Counted from the stretch's first letter, positions 30,802-43,015 are shown. The stretch: 64,000 nt of DNA from Iris pallida (GCA_029216955.1 JANAVB010005597.1:46485480-46549479), one strand, 5' to 3'. Program-made: numbers and translations. Notes: a model not told the origin generated them from the letters alone.

Positions 30802-31952
30802 GGGTCTGTTTGGATCGCCGCAGGTGAAAGGAAACTGGAATGAAACTATCACTTTTGGTGAAAGTGGTAGCAGTTTTGTTGTTTGGTTTGCATTGCAACT
30901 GCAATGCAAGTGAAAGTTTTCTGACAGAATTGAGTTACTGTCCCCTTCTTTTTTTCCACGATCTTTTGCATCCCAAAAGTGCCGCAACTCCGTTGCAAGT
31001 GAGAAGAGAGAGAAATGGAAATGGGGGTTCTGTGAACCTCGACCGCGACCCATCGCCGCCACCGTCGGCCTCCGTGCCTGAGATCGAGGTCAGCGGGATG
31101 AAGCCGACGTTGGAGGACGCCGACCGCCATGAAGGTCCGTCGACGATGCCGACCGCCGTGAAGCTCCATCGACGATGAAGCCGCCGTCGAGCACCGCCGC
31201 CACGAAGGTCCGTCGACGACGCCGACCGCAATGAAGCTCCGTCGACGACGACACGTCGAACCCCTCATCCGACCGGATCTGAAATGGAGACAGAGGATGT
31301 GATCGTGGAAGCCGTGGAGGAGCTCCTCCGGGTCCCCTGCGGTGGAGGGAGCGATTGGCGAGAGATTGGTGGTGGTGGTGGTGGTGGTGGTGTGAAGAAA
31401 AGAATGAGATGTGAAGAAGAGAATGAAGGAAGAATGATCTGGAGAGTAAATACTCTATGGATAGAAGTCTCTTGAGAGAAATGCTCTCTCTAGAAAATGA
31501 TAAATATTTTATTATGATATATAATTTATCATAAGTTATTTAATTATATTATGGAGAGTAGTTAAATTATAGTAATTAATTTTATTATCAATAATAATGA
31601 TAATAATAATAAATTAAAAATGGCGTTGCAAGTCCACTGTCAATATGGCGTTAAAAATGGCGTTGAAAATGATAAATATTTTATTATGATAAATATTTTA
31701 TTATCATTAATTTTATCTCCAAAAATTTATTATCATTAATAATTAATGTTTAGTAATTTTTATCACTTTCAATATCCACTCTCAACAACCATCCAAACAA
31801 CGAACTTATTTTTCTTCCACTTTCACCAGACAAAAAGTACTCCATCCAAACACATTTTGGAAAGTGTCACTTGTTGCAAGTCCACGGAAACTCAACTTGC
31901 TGCAAGTGTCACTTTCACACTTTTAAAGAGTTACATCTATCCAAACAGCCCC
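30802..31952. mobile_element. TIR DNA element of about 1.15 kb with a GC-rich insert
   Basis: It starts GGGTCTGTTTGGAT and ends ATCCAAACAGCCCC, an inverted pair with one mismatch. Subterminal GGTGAAAGTGG and CCACTTTCACC also pair. The edges are AT-rich, but 31020-31400 is strongly GC-rich and codon-like, with runs such as ADRHEGPSTMPTAVKLHRR, as if exon DNA had been acquired. No transposase. The TIR wording resembles PIF/Harbinger-type MITEs, but the expected TTA/TAA duplication is not clear (GAA on the left, TTA on the right), so the superfamily is open. Confidence 0.65.
31107..31258 (+). repeat. Imperfect 30-bp GC-rich repeats
   Basis: Units like CCGACCGCCATGAAGGTCCG followed by TCGACGA recur about four times (near 31119, 31148, 31190 and 31221). 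They make every ORF here repetitive, so none is called. Confidence 0.75.
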
Positions 31953-34041
31953 TTATTGTAGCACCATGAAAGATGGTGATAGATCAGTCTTGTCTCAATT
32001 TGAAGTTCATGCTATTTATTCCAATATATAAGGCTGGACAAAATTGTTTCTCAAATAAATCAATTTCTAGAATTTGCTTTTCAATAAGATAAATTCACTT
32101 TCTTATCGAATAGTTTATATTCTATTTACAAAGGTTGCAAAATATTGATATCCTTAGAACCGTGAAAGAAATAACATATAAGCTACTTTTAACTTAAACT
32201 TGGATCGACTGCACACTCGTGTGTGTCGAACAATGGAATACGACAATTCATGAATCTCCCTCCATTACCCAACTATATTTGATGGCACACACATAATTTC
32301 AAGGATGGCAAGATAACAACTATTAATAATCCAGAACCCGTCACCCAACGCATGCCTATTGCTCCGAAGATGGTAATAATTTAAAAATGTCAAGAGCATA
32401 TATGCAAGTAGGAGCATTGGGCTCAAGATGATACACCTTCATGGATAATTTTGTACTCGCTAAGATTCGATTATAAATTGTTCTACAAAGGTCTTACTTG
32501 TAGAAATTTGGATTTATTTATATGACTAATCACACAAAGAAATGTGTATATGTCAAATATTGATGACAAAGAAATTAATAAAGTCACTCAACATCCTTCA
32601 TCCATAAATACAAAAATATAACGGTCGAAACTAAATTAATCGTCTTTCTAAAACTAACCTCTACTACTGTAAAATGCTAATATGTCAACGAATACATGAA
32701 AAGGAAAAAAACCGAATGGATATTAGATTTTATGCATGAATGTGAGGGATGGATATATAAGACATGCTTGTTCCCCTATTCCAGTAGCTTCAACAAGCTC
32801 ATATGCTTGTTAGAAGTTACAAAAGATAAGGCTAGGACTACCATATATATGTCCTATTTACAGGATAATGTGCTTATGTAGAACCTTCGTTTTAGAGAAG
32901 ATACCTTACTTTATAATAGTTAGGCTCGTATGTGTTAACTCAAAGAATATGCGAAACCTTTTTCTCTATAAGGGAAATGAGAGATTGATGCGTCATTTGA
33001 CGATTCTAAAGTTTCATTCATCATTCGATATTTGTTCTATGGTTGAAACCAACCACATATTTTACTCCTAACTTTTACCATGAATTCTAAAACAAAATAT
33101 AGAGATTTACATCTAGAGAATAAAACCAAGACTCTAATAGTAGGAAAAGGACGAAATTGCTTCTCAAATCCATAGTCATACACAGGTTCAAAATGAAATG
33201 AAAAGGAAAAAAAAAACGACGAATTATGCAATTTCTATAAGAGATAAATGAGATCTAGTACATTTGACTGAAATGTTCATGTAAGAGCTTAGTACATAGA
33301 GTTGAAAAACTAGACTCTACGCAAAGTTATAGAATAACTCCATCTGTCATGCGTTATATATACCAATTAAGGAAATCTTGTGCTAATCTCTAATGCCAAC
33401 CTACAAGCATATCAACAGTGGATGTTCTGTAATAGCGAAAATCTCAAACAAGAAATTCCAGATTACCAGAATATGGCTTTTAAGCAAGATATTTGATTGA
33501 CAATGAAGAATAACATAAAATTTTAATATCTAAGAACGGCAATGAAAATGTACAAATAGTAATATGATAAATCTCATATGGTACTTTGTTCATTTCGTGT
33601 AGTACCTATCCTTAACAGCTCCTTAACCTCATAGTAATAGCAAAATCTCTGCTAGATGTGTGCTGCCATTGTGAATAAAAATAGTTTATGATCTAGTGGA
33701 GAGAAAAAATGTGGAAGTAATGTGATTCCTATATATATCACTAGTTATGGATCCATACACAATTTAATAATGAGATGTGATCCCCATCGTATGAACTACT
33801 GACAGTGGGACGACCATTTCGGTCATGCACGGTGAACAAATTCCTTAATGTGTTCAAGTGTCATACAAAAGGAAACAACTACTACAAATTCCGAAATAAC
33901 CTGCACATACGATATAAAGTATGCAATGCATACATTTGTGTTGCTGAATTATGGACTGAACAAATTACAATAATGTATGGCCGGATTTCTGTAATAGATA
34001 GACATTAGGAAACTATAAAAATGATAGATTAACTCTTAGAT
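31953..34041. other. AT-rich intergenic DNA, no gene seen
   Basis: No ORF over about 70 codons and no recognisable domain on either strand. Nothing else identified. Confidence 0.5.
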
Positions 34042-34816
34042 TGTTGGAAAATTTTGTTCTTTTCTAATAATCTGCAAACAAAATAAACAAAAATTAAAAT
34101 CACCGGCCTCCGGGGAAGTCGCACACGAAGCACTGCCCTAAGAGTTAATCCGGGTCTATGTACAGACTTTTTCGGATGCTCCTAGTGGTAAAATCTCCGC
34201 TCTACCGGTATCCCGTCGTCGCACACAACTCGGAAAGATTGACCCTGACTTAGCTCTGCCCAGAGCGAGGATACGAAGAACGAAATTTTTTTTTTGTAAG
34301 ATAATAAATTGGGAGAGATTTTTCTTAGAGATTTTGTGTGTCTTAAGAGAGGAGATGAAAGGCTCATCATATAGACACAACCTTTATAACCGTTGCTTGA
34401 ATCAAGGACGTAATAGATGATGAATAAAAGCATATAAAAAATGTGGTTTAATGTATTTGGACAAAACCAATGCTGTCCAACATTCAAAAATTTAAGTAGG
34501 AATTAAAGTGGTCAAATGCCAATGAATAGCAAAAGTTTTTAGGATTTTAACCCGAACCCGAAGAAGGAATCAAATCGGCATTTGACGTCTGCAGATGTGG
34601 GCGCGTACTCGCACACGTTGCGTCGAACCAAACCGGGTTGAGCGGCAATGGCGACACGTGCATGTGGCCCACAGGGCTACCCATACAAGTCTTCAAGAAA
34701 GCAAACAAGAGTGAAGCATTATATGCTCTATCAAAGTCTATGTCACAGCAGATGTGGGACTAAACATTTGTGAGGAGCTTGATTTTTGAATGAAACAAGA
34801 GCAACAACACAAACAC
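34042..34816 (-). mobile_element. Solo LTR of the copia family that hosts CACTA-1
   Basis: It begins TGTTGGAAAATTTTG and its right part (34375-34800) aligns with 5841-6189 plus 27150-27247. The flanks carry TAGAT (34037-34041 and 34817-34821), with one extra base at the right end. No internal retrotransposon sequence follows, hence solo. Its GAAGCATTATATGCTC is the uninterrupted form of the CACTA-1 target. Orientation is from the polypurine tract of the related copy. Confidence 0.75.
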
Positions 34817-34872
34817 TAGATGCATTTCGTATATGATATGTATTTTTACTTTCATGTATGATATATTCTTGC

Positions 34873-34903
<31 letters not shown>

Positions 34904-34904
34904 G
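34873..34904 (+). repeat. (TGT)n microsatellite
   Basis: About ten TTG units. Confidence 0.95.
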
Positions 34905-35061
34905 GTTTGAAAGCTAGGATTGTTGGTTTAGTATCGACGTCATTTGTATGCTAGAAGCCACACTTGTCTTCTTGACATCCATGATCGTCGTAAGACGTCT
35001 AGGAGTACCTCATACGGTGTAGTTGGCTTAGTCTGTTCCCATATTCCCAAGTATTTTTGGA

Positions 35062-35063
<2 letters not shown>

Positions 35064-35092
<29 letters not shown>
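35064..35092 (+). repeat. (AT)n microsatellite
   Basis: About 14 units. Confidence 0.95.
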
Positions 35093-35202
35093 GCAAATAA
35101 TGTCTAGCCTAGTGGTTAAGTGAGATGCATGTGGCCCGAGTGGTCAGGAGATCGCTTCCTGGTGAGAGCGTTCGCCATAATATATATATATATATATATA
35201 TA

Positions 35203-35446
35203 AACGGATCAAAAGTTTTCCTTAGAAAATTTCCTAAAACCCCCCTCACTCTCAGCATTAATTTAAATTAAATACTAAAATTAACATTAAACTTAACATT
35301 AAAACTAATATTAACATTAGCATTAATATTAATATAAAAATAAAAATAAAAATAAAAATTAACATTAACATTAATATTAACATTAAATTACAGATGAGAG
35401 TGAGAGATTTTTTAGGAGGTTTTCTAAGGGGAGCTTTTGATCTGCT

Positions 35447-35448
<2 letters not shown>
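35203..35448. mobile_element. MITE with about 50-bp terminal inverted repeats, in a TA run
   Basis: The left end GGATCAAAAG, CTTAGAAAA and CACTCTC pair with the right end GAGAGTGAGAG, TTTTCTAAGG and CTTTTGATC. The middle is made of TTAACATTAA-like units. It is flanked on both sides by TA repeats, consistent with a TA target. No coding capacity. Confidence 0.8.
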
Positions 35449-35490
<42 letters not shown>

Positions 35491-35504
35491 AAAAAAAAAA
35501 AAAA

Positions 35505-35573
<69 letters not shown>
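35449..35573. repeat. (TA)n, A-rich tract, (TA)n
   Basis: Two TA arrays flank about 55 bp that is nearly all A. The frames across it are artefacts. Confidence 0.95.
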
Positions 35574-35574
<1 letters not shown>

Positions 35575-35749
35575 CCCCCTACTTTGTCCACCCCATTATC
35601 ATCCCTATCTAGTCCGTGATTAGATTCAAAAAATGGTTGAGATCAAATATCTACATAATAATATTAAGAAACCAAAAATAGTATATCTCTATAGAATCAG
35701 ATTGAGAAACTAAAAATAGAAAGAAAAAAATTCTTCCTACACAAATTAA

Positions 35750-36184
35750 GTACTGTTTGGGAAGGGTGGAAAATGGGAGGAAGGAAAAAGTTGAGGGAAA
35801 AGTGAGAGGAAAATTTTAAATGATGGTGTTTGGAAAGGGGGAGAGAACATGGGGGAGGAAAATTTGAGAGGAAAAAGTAAGTGGGTCCCACCAAAAAATT
35901 TTCCTCCCAAATGTGGGAGAAAAATGGAGAGAGATGAGAGGAATTTGAGTGAATTTACTCCACTACCCCTCAAAAAATTAATATTAAATCATCATTTGAG
36001 AATACCAAGGAGGAAATAGTAATTATACCTATATCCATAAACAAATAAAAAATTGTTTTTAAACTTTTCCTTTCCCTACTTTTTGTTCATCCAAATAAGA
36101 AGAGGTAAAGTTAATTTTCCTCTCCCTCAATTTTCCTTCCTCTCAAATTTTCCTCTCCCTCCCCTCCTATGTTCCCAAACATAC
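35750..36184. mobile_element. MITE-like TIR element, about 435 bp
   Basis: The left end GTACTGTTTGGGAA pairs with the right end TTCCCAAACATAC. One half is purine-rich (GGGAGGAAGG, GAGAGGAAAA) and the other pyrimidine-rich (TTTTCCTCTCCCTC), so the halves can fold together. GTTTGGAAAGGGGGAGAG is repeated internally. No target duplication is clear. Confidence 0.6.
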
Positions 36185-37340
36185 AGGAGAGAGAGAGAGA
36201 AAAATCACCGCTCACCTCGGTTCCGGTGCTCCGCATAGAACTGTAAAATTGTTGGTGTCGATCAAATTTCTTAATTTTGATATTTTTTTCCTCTCTCTTT
36301 ATTAGATTTAATCTTATGATCAAATATATCAAATTAACCAACCACATGAATGACCATCCGGAGAGTTCCAACCCTAGTGCAAGCTCCTCGAATCGTTGGT
36401 TGTTCGTGATGGCGATTTTACCAAAGGCTACATAATGACCGAGGCCACAATTACTTGTCGAGCCATGTCAAACATGTTTCATCCTCGGGAAAGAGATGCC
36501 CGACAGGCCTCCTCATGCGGTAGCCGGTGACCAGTGAAACCCGTAGGTAGTATCTTCTATTCGTCATTATGCTCGCATCATCGAAACGAGAACAACAGGA
36601 CCACATCCCCCCTGAGCTCTCTCCTAGGACACCTCTAACGACACCATGAGCACTCTGTTGGTATAAACAAAGGGTATTTATCTGGCTCTAATTTTTATTT
36701 TTATTTTCTTGTCACCTATAAATGTTGTTGATATGTCTACTGCAACATGTTTGAGACATTCCTATTAAATAGAAGATATGCAAAGTATAAAAACAATTGG
36801 TAAACTCTTTATTATCTGTGTTGAGATTTGCAGCGCCAATGTTTTAGTTATCGACTGGTGTGAGCTAGCTTGAAAATGTATATCCAAAAATAAGGATGCG
36901 CTTATGTAGCGTGACAATGTGAGCTTGCTTGAAAATGTACATCCAGAAATGAGGATGCGCTTATCTAGCATGACAAAGATTCTAATAGAGAAAGAAGAGA
37001 ACGCCAGGAGCTAGTATTAGACCCTTAAGATCAATTGCACTTGCATGATTCGTTTCATTTTGTCTTTTTTGTTGGGAAGTTCTAGCCATCATTAGTTGGG
37101 TTATTTATAACTTAACTTCCAGCTCACCACCACTTTGGACAATGCTCTTGATACTATAAAGAATGATATTTGGGCTGTTTTGCTGGAGGTTTGAAGGGTG
37201 AAAAAATAGTGTGTTGCCTTTTTGCTAATGGAAGATAGCTATTTCTAGCTCCCATTCCATTTTAGATTGTTTCTTCGGTTATGCTAAAATGTTCTAATGG
37301 TGCATTGTTCAATGTATTTACTTCGGTTACATATGGCTTG
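36185..37340. other. Intergenic DNA with a 59-bp duplication
   Basis: A tandem pair lies at 36861-36919 and 36920-36978 (TGAGCTTGCTTGAAAATGTA and following). No gene is seen. The last five bases GCTTG are the duplicated target of the copia element. Confidence 0.6.
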
Positions 37341-38009
37341 TGTTAGTGTCGGGGCACAATTTTTCGATGGAAAACTGAGAATATGAAACAATTGTAAAGA
37401 CAATTTTTCAACACAACACTTATAGGAAGGTTGCGCAAGTATAACGAAGATCTAAAAAGATATCGTTAATGTTCCGACGCAACACTTATAGAAAGGTTGC
37501 GCAAGTATAACGAAGATCTAAAAAGATATCGTTATGATATTACAAGAATCTAAAAAGATTTCGTAATCACAGCAGCGAAGAAGATGACAGGCGAAATGTG
37601 GAAGATGGCCTGCTGGGGTGAATGATCACCGTTGCTCAAAGCTTTATTCGTCCTACACGAACAGCTTCCAGGAACCAGCAAGTTCGTCGGAGAACTTGGA
37701 ACACTCCTGCTCTTCTGACTCCTCGGATGGACACGAACTCCCGTGCAAGAACAACACTGGTGCGGCGCCTTTCCTCTCTCTCTCGAAGGCTGCAAATCAG
37801 AACTGTGTTAAAGAACACGTCTGAAATCTCTGTTTACTTGTGCTAAAGAACACTTCGTAAACTTTCTGGTAGATTATCTTTCTATTATGTAATGAGCCTT
37901 GAGAGAGAGGATGCCATATATAGGCCATGCAGCAACTGGACGGTTGCCACAAAGTTAGGGACGTGGTAATAACCACCCCGAACATGTAGCAACCGTCCAG
38001 AACATGCTA

Positions 38010-38345
38010 ACGCACGTTCTGCTACCAACTGCGCACACCCAGCGCTCTCCTTGCACTCTGCGCAACAGAGCGCGCACTGAACTGCGCACACTGCGCGCAC
38101 TGCGCGCACTGTGCACACTGCGTACGCTGCGCACGCAGCGCAACCCGCGCAACCCGCGCAACCCAGCGCAACCCAGCGCAACCCAGCGCACCCAAGCGCA
38201 ACCTGAGCGCAACCTTGGCGCGCACCTGGGCTTGTGCAACTGGACTTGCGCAACTGGAAATGCGCAACTGGGCACGCGCAACTGGACTTGCGCAACGTGG
38301 CTGTGCAAGTGGCTCGCGCAACGAGCGCAACTAAAGCGTACTATG
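38010..38345 (+). repeat. GCGCAAC-rich minisatellite in the copia LTR
   Basis: Runs of CTGCGCGCA, then CGCAACCCGCGCAACCC and CAGCGCAACC units (about 7-11 bp), then longer GCGCAACTGGACTTGC units. The composition is unlike anything else in the window. Frames reading AAR- or CAVC-type repeats are artefacts. Confidence 0.9.
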
Positions 38346-38436
38346 CGCCTAGCGACGATGCTGACGTGCTAAGTGCAAAGTGCGCCAACAAAATGCCACA
38401 TTATGCCTCATGAGCCCATGAGCCCATGAGCCCGAG

Positions 38437-38475
38437 TCCGAGTTTGTGTCCGAGTCCGAGTCCGAGTCCGAGTCG
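38437..38475 (+). repeat. (GAGTCC)n hexamer repeat
   Basis: About six GAGTCC units. The 5' LTR has about three (62261-62281), a recent length difference. Confidence 0.93.
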
Positions 38476-38718
38476 CTAAGCCCCTACGGGGCTTAGCTCC
38501 CATGGAAATGAATTTCCCAAGAGCAAAAAGCATGAATGCTTTTATTGTTGATTTAGCCATTTTTTTATTAGAAAAATAACCCCACATGGCACACCCATGT
38601 GCACCTCCACACCACATGTGCATCTCTAAAATAGGAAACCTATTATATAGAGATACAACTCCTTTGGTCTAGCCGATGTGGGACTAAAATTCACATAGAA
38701 AATGACCAAACTCCAACA

Positions 38719-38730
38719 ATCCCCCACATA
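38719..38730 (-). other. Polypurine tract of the copia element
   Basis: The minus strand reads TATGTGGGGGAT next to the LTR start TGTTGG. Confidence 0.75.
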
Positions 38731-39049
38731 TCTCTATATATATTGGTATAAGTGTTCCCCATAGTAACTGACCATCATGCATTAGGAGAGATGTCGCTTA
38801 CGACTTGAATCTTCCCGTGTGGGTCAAACAACAGACTATAATACAAGAATGGACTAAGCCTTGAATTCTGCATCATAGCTGAAATTATTTCCACTCGCAT
38901 AATATAGTTACGTGTGCTTCTGGCTACACATTAAAGGTCCTGTGCCAGCCTGGTTTCAGTGTATAATTTTGGGCGTCTATAAGTTTACCCTCAAGAGACG
39001 GCCTGATATCTCTTTGTCCATACACTATAGGTGAGTTCATTATAAAGAG

Positions 39050-39540
39050 ACATAGCATGAAGCGCTTTGTGCTCCCCTTGCGGTGCTACGCCGCTATGAC
39101 ATGGCTTAAAGCCGAGGCCTTACCCCGTACCGAAAACCTCATCGTAGTGTCATACTACTGTAGCATGAGGCAACCTCCTCTTTATAGTGCCAAACTACCC
39201 AGCATGAAGCCTTAGGCTCCCTTGCGGTGTTACGCCGCAACGACATGGCTTGCAAGGCCGAGGCTTTATCCCTAACAGGGTACCTCATCGTGGTGTCGTG
39301 CCATTGTAACATGAGGAACTCCTCCTCTTTGTAGTGCTGACTGCACCCCTCTTTATTTTTATCATACGACATTAGGCTAACTGCCTATTTGCGGTGCTAC
39401 ATCGCTGTGACTTGGCCTGCAAAGCCGAGGCTTTATCCTATTACTTGGCAGCACCCCACATATAGGAACCTCAATGTGGAGTCACCCTACTGTAGCATGG
39501 AGTTTCACTCCTTGTAGTACTGCTCTACCGTGCCTCCTGT
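39050..39540. repeat. Three degenerate 150-bp repeats in the copia 3' region
   Basis: Each unit contains TTGCGGTGCTACGCCGC, ACATGGCTTGCAAAGCCGAG, a CCTCATCGTGGTGTC-like part and TACTGTAGCATGAGG, near 39055, 39195 and 39365. Divergence is considerable. GCGGTGCTACGCCGC can fold. Confidence 0.75.
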
Positions 39541-39736
39541 AAAGCACACCAGGCATTCACTCTGCCTGAGAACTCATTAAGGCAATTAAGCCAACCTTTC
39601 CACAGGAACCGTTTTCTGCAAAAAATAACAGTAGACAACATGTCACGACCCGCACCCACTGTGAGGGTACAAGTACGTAACAGCGTCCAGCCTACGCCGT
39701 AGTGTCGGCGGTAGAACGATGTTCTAAGTCTCTAAC

Positions 39737-40030
39737 CACTACCAAAATAAGTCAAATCAGCGACGTATTTAGCGACTTCGTGAAATTTCGTCGCTAATGT
39801 TTGGGGTTTTAGCGACGTCAACAAAAGACGTCGCTGTTTGTCGCCAACAACGACTAATAGCGACGTCTAGTGTCTTCATTTTGTTCAATGGGGTAGTGCG
39901 TCGCAAGTTCGTCGGTACGCGTCGCTGATATAGCGATGTTTCACGACGCATTTTAAGTTGCATCGCTATTTATTATATATCAGCGACGTTTAGCGACGTC
40001 CTAGGCGGACGTTGCTAAACGTTTCATATA
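39737..40030. repeat. CACTA-2 left subterminal repeats
   Basis: AGCGACGT/CGTCGCTA variants in both orientations, in the same order as in CACTA-1. Confidence 0.87.
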
Positions 40031-40264
40031 GCCAGCGAGGGTTTCCATTTCGATCATTTCATAAATTTTTCTTCCCAAATTTGGGCGCGCTCCTCCTCCG
40101 CGACGCTCCTCCGGCGATTTCCCTCCTCCTCCGCGGCGCTCCTCCGGCGATCTCCCTCCTCCTTCCTCAGGTAGCTCCTCCTTCTCCTCCTTCTCCTCCT
40201 CCTCCTTCCTCTGGTAGCTCCTCCCCACTTTCTCCTCGTCTTCAAGCTCTCTCTCTCTCGCTTC

Positions 40265-40640
40265 TAGTTCGTGTCCACGAGAGCGTGGACTCGCTGCGGG
40301 GGACACGAGACTGACAGCGGGCTCGTTGCGGGGGACACGAGAGCGTGGACACCTATTTTGTTGGTTTGGACACGTCGTGTCCCACTGTGTGGATACGAGA
40401 TTCACAGTGTGACACCTATATACTGAAAAATCTCATTTTTTTGGGCATATCAACTGTCAATTTGATGTCCACGAGAGCGTGGACTCACTGCGGGGGACAC
40501 GAGACTGACAGTGGACTCAATGCGGGGGACACGAGAGCGTGGACTCGCTTCTAGTTCGTGTGACACCTATTTTGTTGGTTTGGACACGTCGTGTCCCACT
40601 GTGTGGACACAAGATTCACAGTGTGACACCTATATACTGA
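40265..40640. repeat. Duplicated GACACG block of CACTA-2
   Basis: Two copies of the block found once in CACTA-1: each has CGAGAGCGTGGACTCGCTGC, GGACACGTCGTGTCCCACTG or close relatives, and GTGACACCTATATACTG. Confidence 0.85.
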
Positions 40641-40965
40641 AAAAACTCGTTTTTTTGGGCATATCAACTGTCAATTTGATGTTTTGGGTGGATTCGAATT
40701 CTAATTTAGGGTTCGAGCCCTATTTACTGATACTGGGAGTTTTTTTTGGGCATTTTCAGGGTTTTGAAATGATGAATAAATTGACTAATAATTATTATCG
40801 AGCCCTATAAAATTTCAGCTATGTCACGAAGGATGGATATACTAATCCTGTGAATGAGTTTTCTCCTAAGTATTCTCGACAGTTAAGTATGATTTAGCTC
40901 ACAGACATTACTGAAATATGGGATAATTAGACTTTCTGTTCAATACCATATTTTAAATCCTAAAT

Positions 40966-41288
40966 CTACGGTATGACATCGTGATCAGGACATAGTCCCT
41001 GCAGCCATTCGACTGGCGAGGCAGAAAACTATGTAGCCGTAGATAAAGTTGACTGTCCTCCGACCCTCATCCCTCGGCAATGATGATACGACAACCTATC
41101 ACTATATCTTATATATATAGTAGTAGATGACGTCTTAGTATTACATTATGTGAGTTCATCTTGATTCTGTTACATTCTTCAGATACTACATACGATAAGA
41201 ATATATACTACACCATATGTACAGAACATAGATGATTCACACTAATGTATGCTAGAATGAATTTTAGGGTTGTGTTCTGAGCCATCCG
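40966..41288 (+). repeat. 320-bp internal module, copy 1 (CACTA-2)
   Basis: Full copy from CTACGGTATGAC to GAGCCATCCG, in the same position as the module at 7261. Confidence 0.87.
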
Positions 41289-41412
41289 TTTTGCTACTTG
41301 GCAAAAAAACGAATTTATTGTACTTTATCTGCTTTCGAAAATGTACTCAAATTACATGATGGTTCCTTTAGTTAGCTTGCTTATGTTACAATTATATTAG
41401 CTTGCTTACCAG

Positions 41413-41685
41413 ATGGCACCCATGATCCGAGGAGCGGCACGTCGTTTGAGGGAAACAGTGAATGCTGAGGTGGCTCCTCCTACAGTTAAGGAGGAAGTGG
41501 CACCGGTTGCTAGTGAGACCGGGAGTTCTATTCATCCAGCACCGGTAGCTAGTGAGACCGAGAGTTCTCTTCATGCAGTCCTTGCAAGGGACGACATCTC
41601 TCCTCGCGCCAAAAATCTAGCTTTTTTGAGGTGGATGCGTGAACGTATCACTGAGCGTTTGCGTGAGCAGCGTGGTTCTCATTAG
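41413..41685 (+). CDS. 90-residue small protein of CACTA-2, function unknown
   Basis: This is the counterpart of 7709-7981: ATG at 41413, TAG at 41683-41685, MAPMIRGAARRLRETVNAEV at the start, two VASET repeats, and a basic helical end RWMRERITERLREQRGSH. TTACCAG precedes the ATG. It remains open, but the differences from CACTA-1 are mostly amino-acid changing (about eight against three silent), so the open frame may only reflect youth. A nucleic-acid-binding role is a guess from the charge pattern. Confidence 0.45.
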   Translation: MAPMIRGAARRLRETVNAEVAPPTVKEEVAPVASETGSSIHPAPVASETESSLHAVLARDDISPRAKNLAFLRWMRERITERLREQRGSH

Positions 41686-41921
41686 CTATTAGTACTTATT
41701 TGTATTGGACTATTGGTATTGGGTTATTTTTGTATTAGACTATTTGTATTGGACTACATATATGAATTAGAACTGTGTCAATCTCTAGATTATATTGGAC
41801 TACGACATGGTGATCAGGACATAGTCCCTGCAGCCATTCGACTGGCGAGGCAGAAACTATGTATCCGTAGATAAAGTCGACTGTCCTCCGACCCTCATCT
41901 CTCGGCAATAATGATACGACA

Positions 41922-42561
41922 ACCCAACCGGAGAGGATACTCTGAGAGATCCATCTGAGAGGGACGTATACTCTGAGAGATCACCTTTACAAGAATTATA
42001 TCAGTAGTGGGATCGAGTGTTGGAGGAGATATTATCAAAGTATACGTCCTACTCAGATTGGTCTCTCACCGTTACTATTTTTTCCTGACAGCATGGTGGA
42101 TGTGCTCCGTCCACAGATTCTTGGTCCGAGCCAAAACTTTGTCCCGGAGATCAAGTGGACATCTTTGGTGTAGAGCTCGAGTAAGAGGTTCCTGACAGCA
42201 TGGTGGCCTCCTTTGTTAAAGTATCCGTGCTCATCCCACATTGGTTGTGGGACGAGCACAGAAACTTTAACAAAGGAGACCACCATGCTGTCAGGAACAT
42301 CTCACTCGAGCTCTACACAAAGGATGTCCACTTGAGCTCCGGGACAAAGTTTTGGCTCGGAGCAAGAATCTGTGGACGGAGCACATCCATGCTGTCAGGA
42401 AAAAATAGTAACGGTGAGAGACCCATCTGAGTAGGACGTATACTTTGATAATATCTCCTCCAACACTCGATCCTACTACTGATATAATTCTTGTAAAGGT
42501 GATCTCTCAGAGTATACGTCCCTCTCAGATAGATCTCTCAGAATATCCTCTCCGGTTGGGT
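41922..42561. repeat. Hairpin A of CACTA-2 (arms about 310 bp)
   Basis: It runs from CAACCCAACCGGAGAGGATA to CCTCTCCGGTTGGGTTG, centred near 42242 (CATCCCACATTGGTTGTGGG). Differences between the arms are few, so either it is young or the arms are being homogenised. Confidence 0.93.
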
Positions 42562-42600
42562 TGTGTTCTGAGCCATCCGTTCTCACAGAGGGTCCTATTT

Positions 42601-42725
42601 TGGATTCTATATTTTGTATTTTGGTTTCTGTATTTTGTATTTTGGTTTCTGTATTTTGTATTTTGGTTTCTGTATTTTGTATTTTGGTTTCTGTATTTTG
42701 TATTTTGGTTTCTGTATTTTGGCTC
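42601..42725 (+). repeat. 21-bp tandem repeat, about five copies
   Basis: The unit TTGGTTTCTGTATTTTGTAT, plus T, repeats every 21 bp. CACTA-1 has one to two units at the matching place (8815-8850), so the array expanded after the copies separated. Confidence 0.95.
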
Positions 42726-42744
42726 CAGCTCCATTTGCATTAAT

Positions 42745-42880
42745 CTACGGCACGATATGGTGATCAGGACATAGTCCCTGCAGCCATTCGACTGGCGAGA
42801 CAGAAACTATGTAGTCGTAGATAAAGTTGACTGTCCTTTGACCCTCATCCCTCGACAATGATGATACGACAACCTATCAG
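42745..42880 (+). repeat. 320-bp module, first half only (CACTA-2)
   Basis: It runs from CTACGGCACGATATGG to ACGACAACCTATCAG and stops where hairpin B begins. Confidence 0.8.
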
Positions 42881-43015
42881 AATCCTCGACTCTCTTTCAC
42901 TTCTTGGATATTGACCCAGCTTCCAATCTCTCATTTCCCTCCGGGTCCACTCTACTCCCAATCTCTTCCTCTTTTATACACGTATCTACAGAATCAATAC
43001 CATCCAAGGAAAGCA

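Larger units (their letters stand above)
37341..38718 (-). repeat. 3' LTR of the copia element (1378 bp)
   Basis: It aligns with the 5' LTR except for about 410 bp (38000-38380) made of GCGCAAC repeats that the other LTR lacks. A minus-strand TATATA box lies near 37916-37923. PPT follows at 38719. Confidence 0.93.

Noticed and set aside
30849..31268. Arg/Gly-rich ORFs at 30.8-31.3 kb
   Set aside because: Overlapping frames on both strands over imperfect GC-rich repeats within a TIR element.
35258..35575. IYIYIY/FFFF/LML ORF as a membrane protein
   Set aside because: It translates TA runs, a poly-A tract and TTAACATTAA units of a MITE.
38004..38372. ORFs up to about 136 codons in the GCGCAAC block
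   Set aside because: Several frames on both strands are open only because of the repeat composition.
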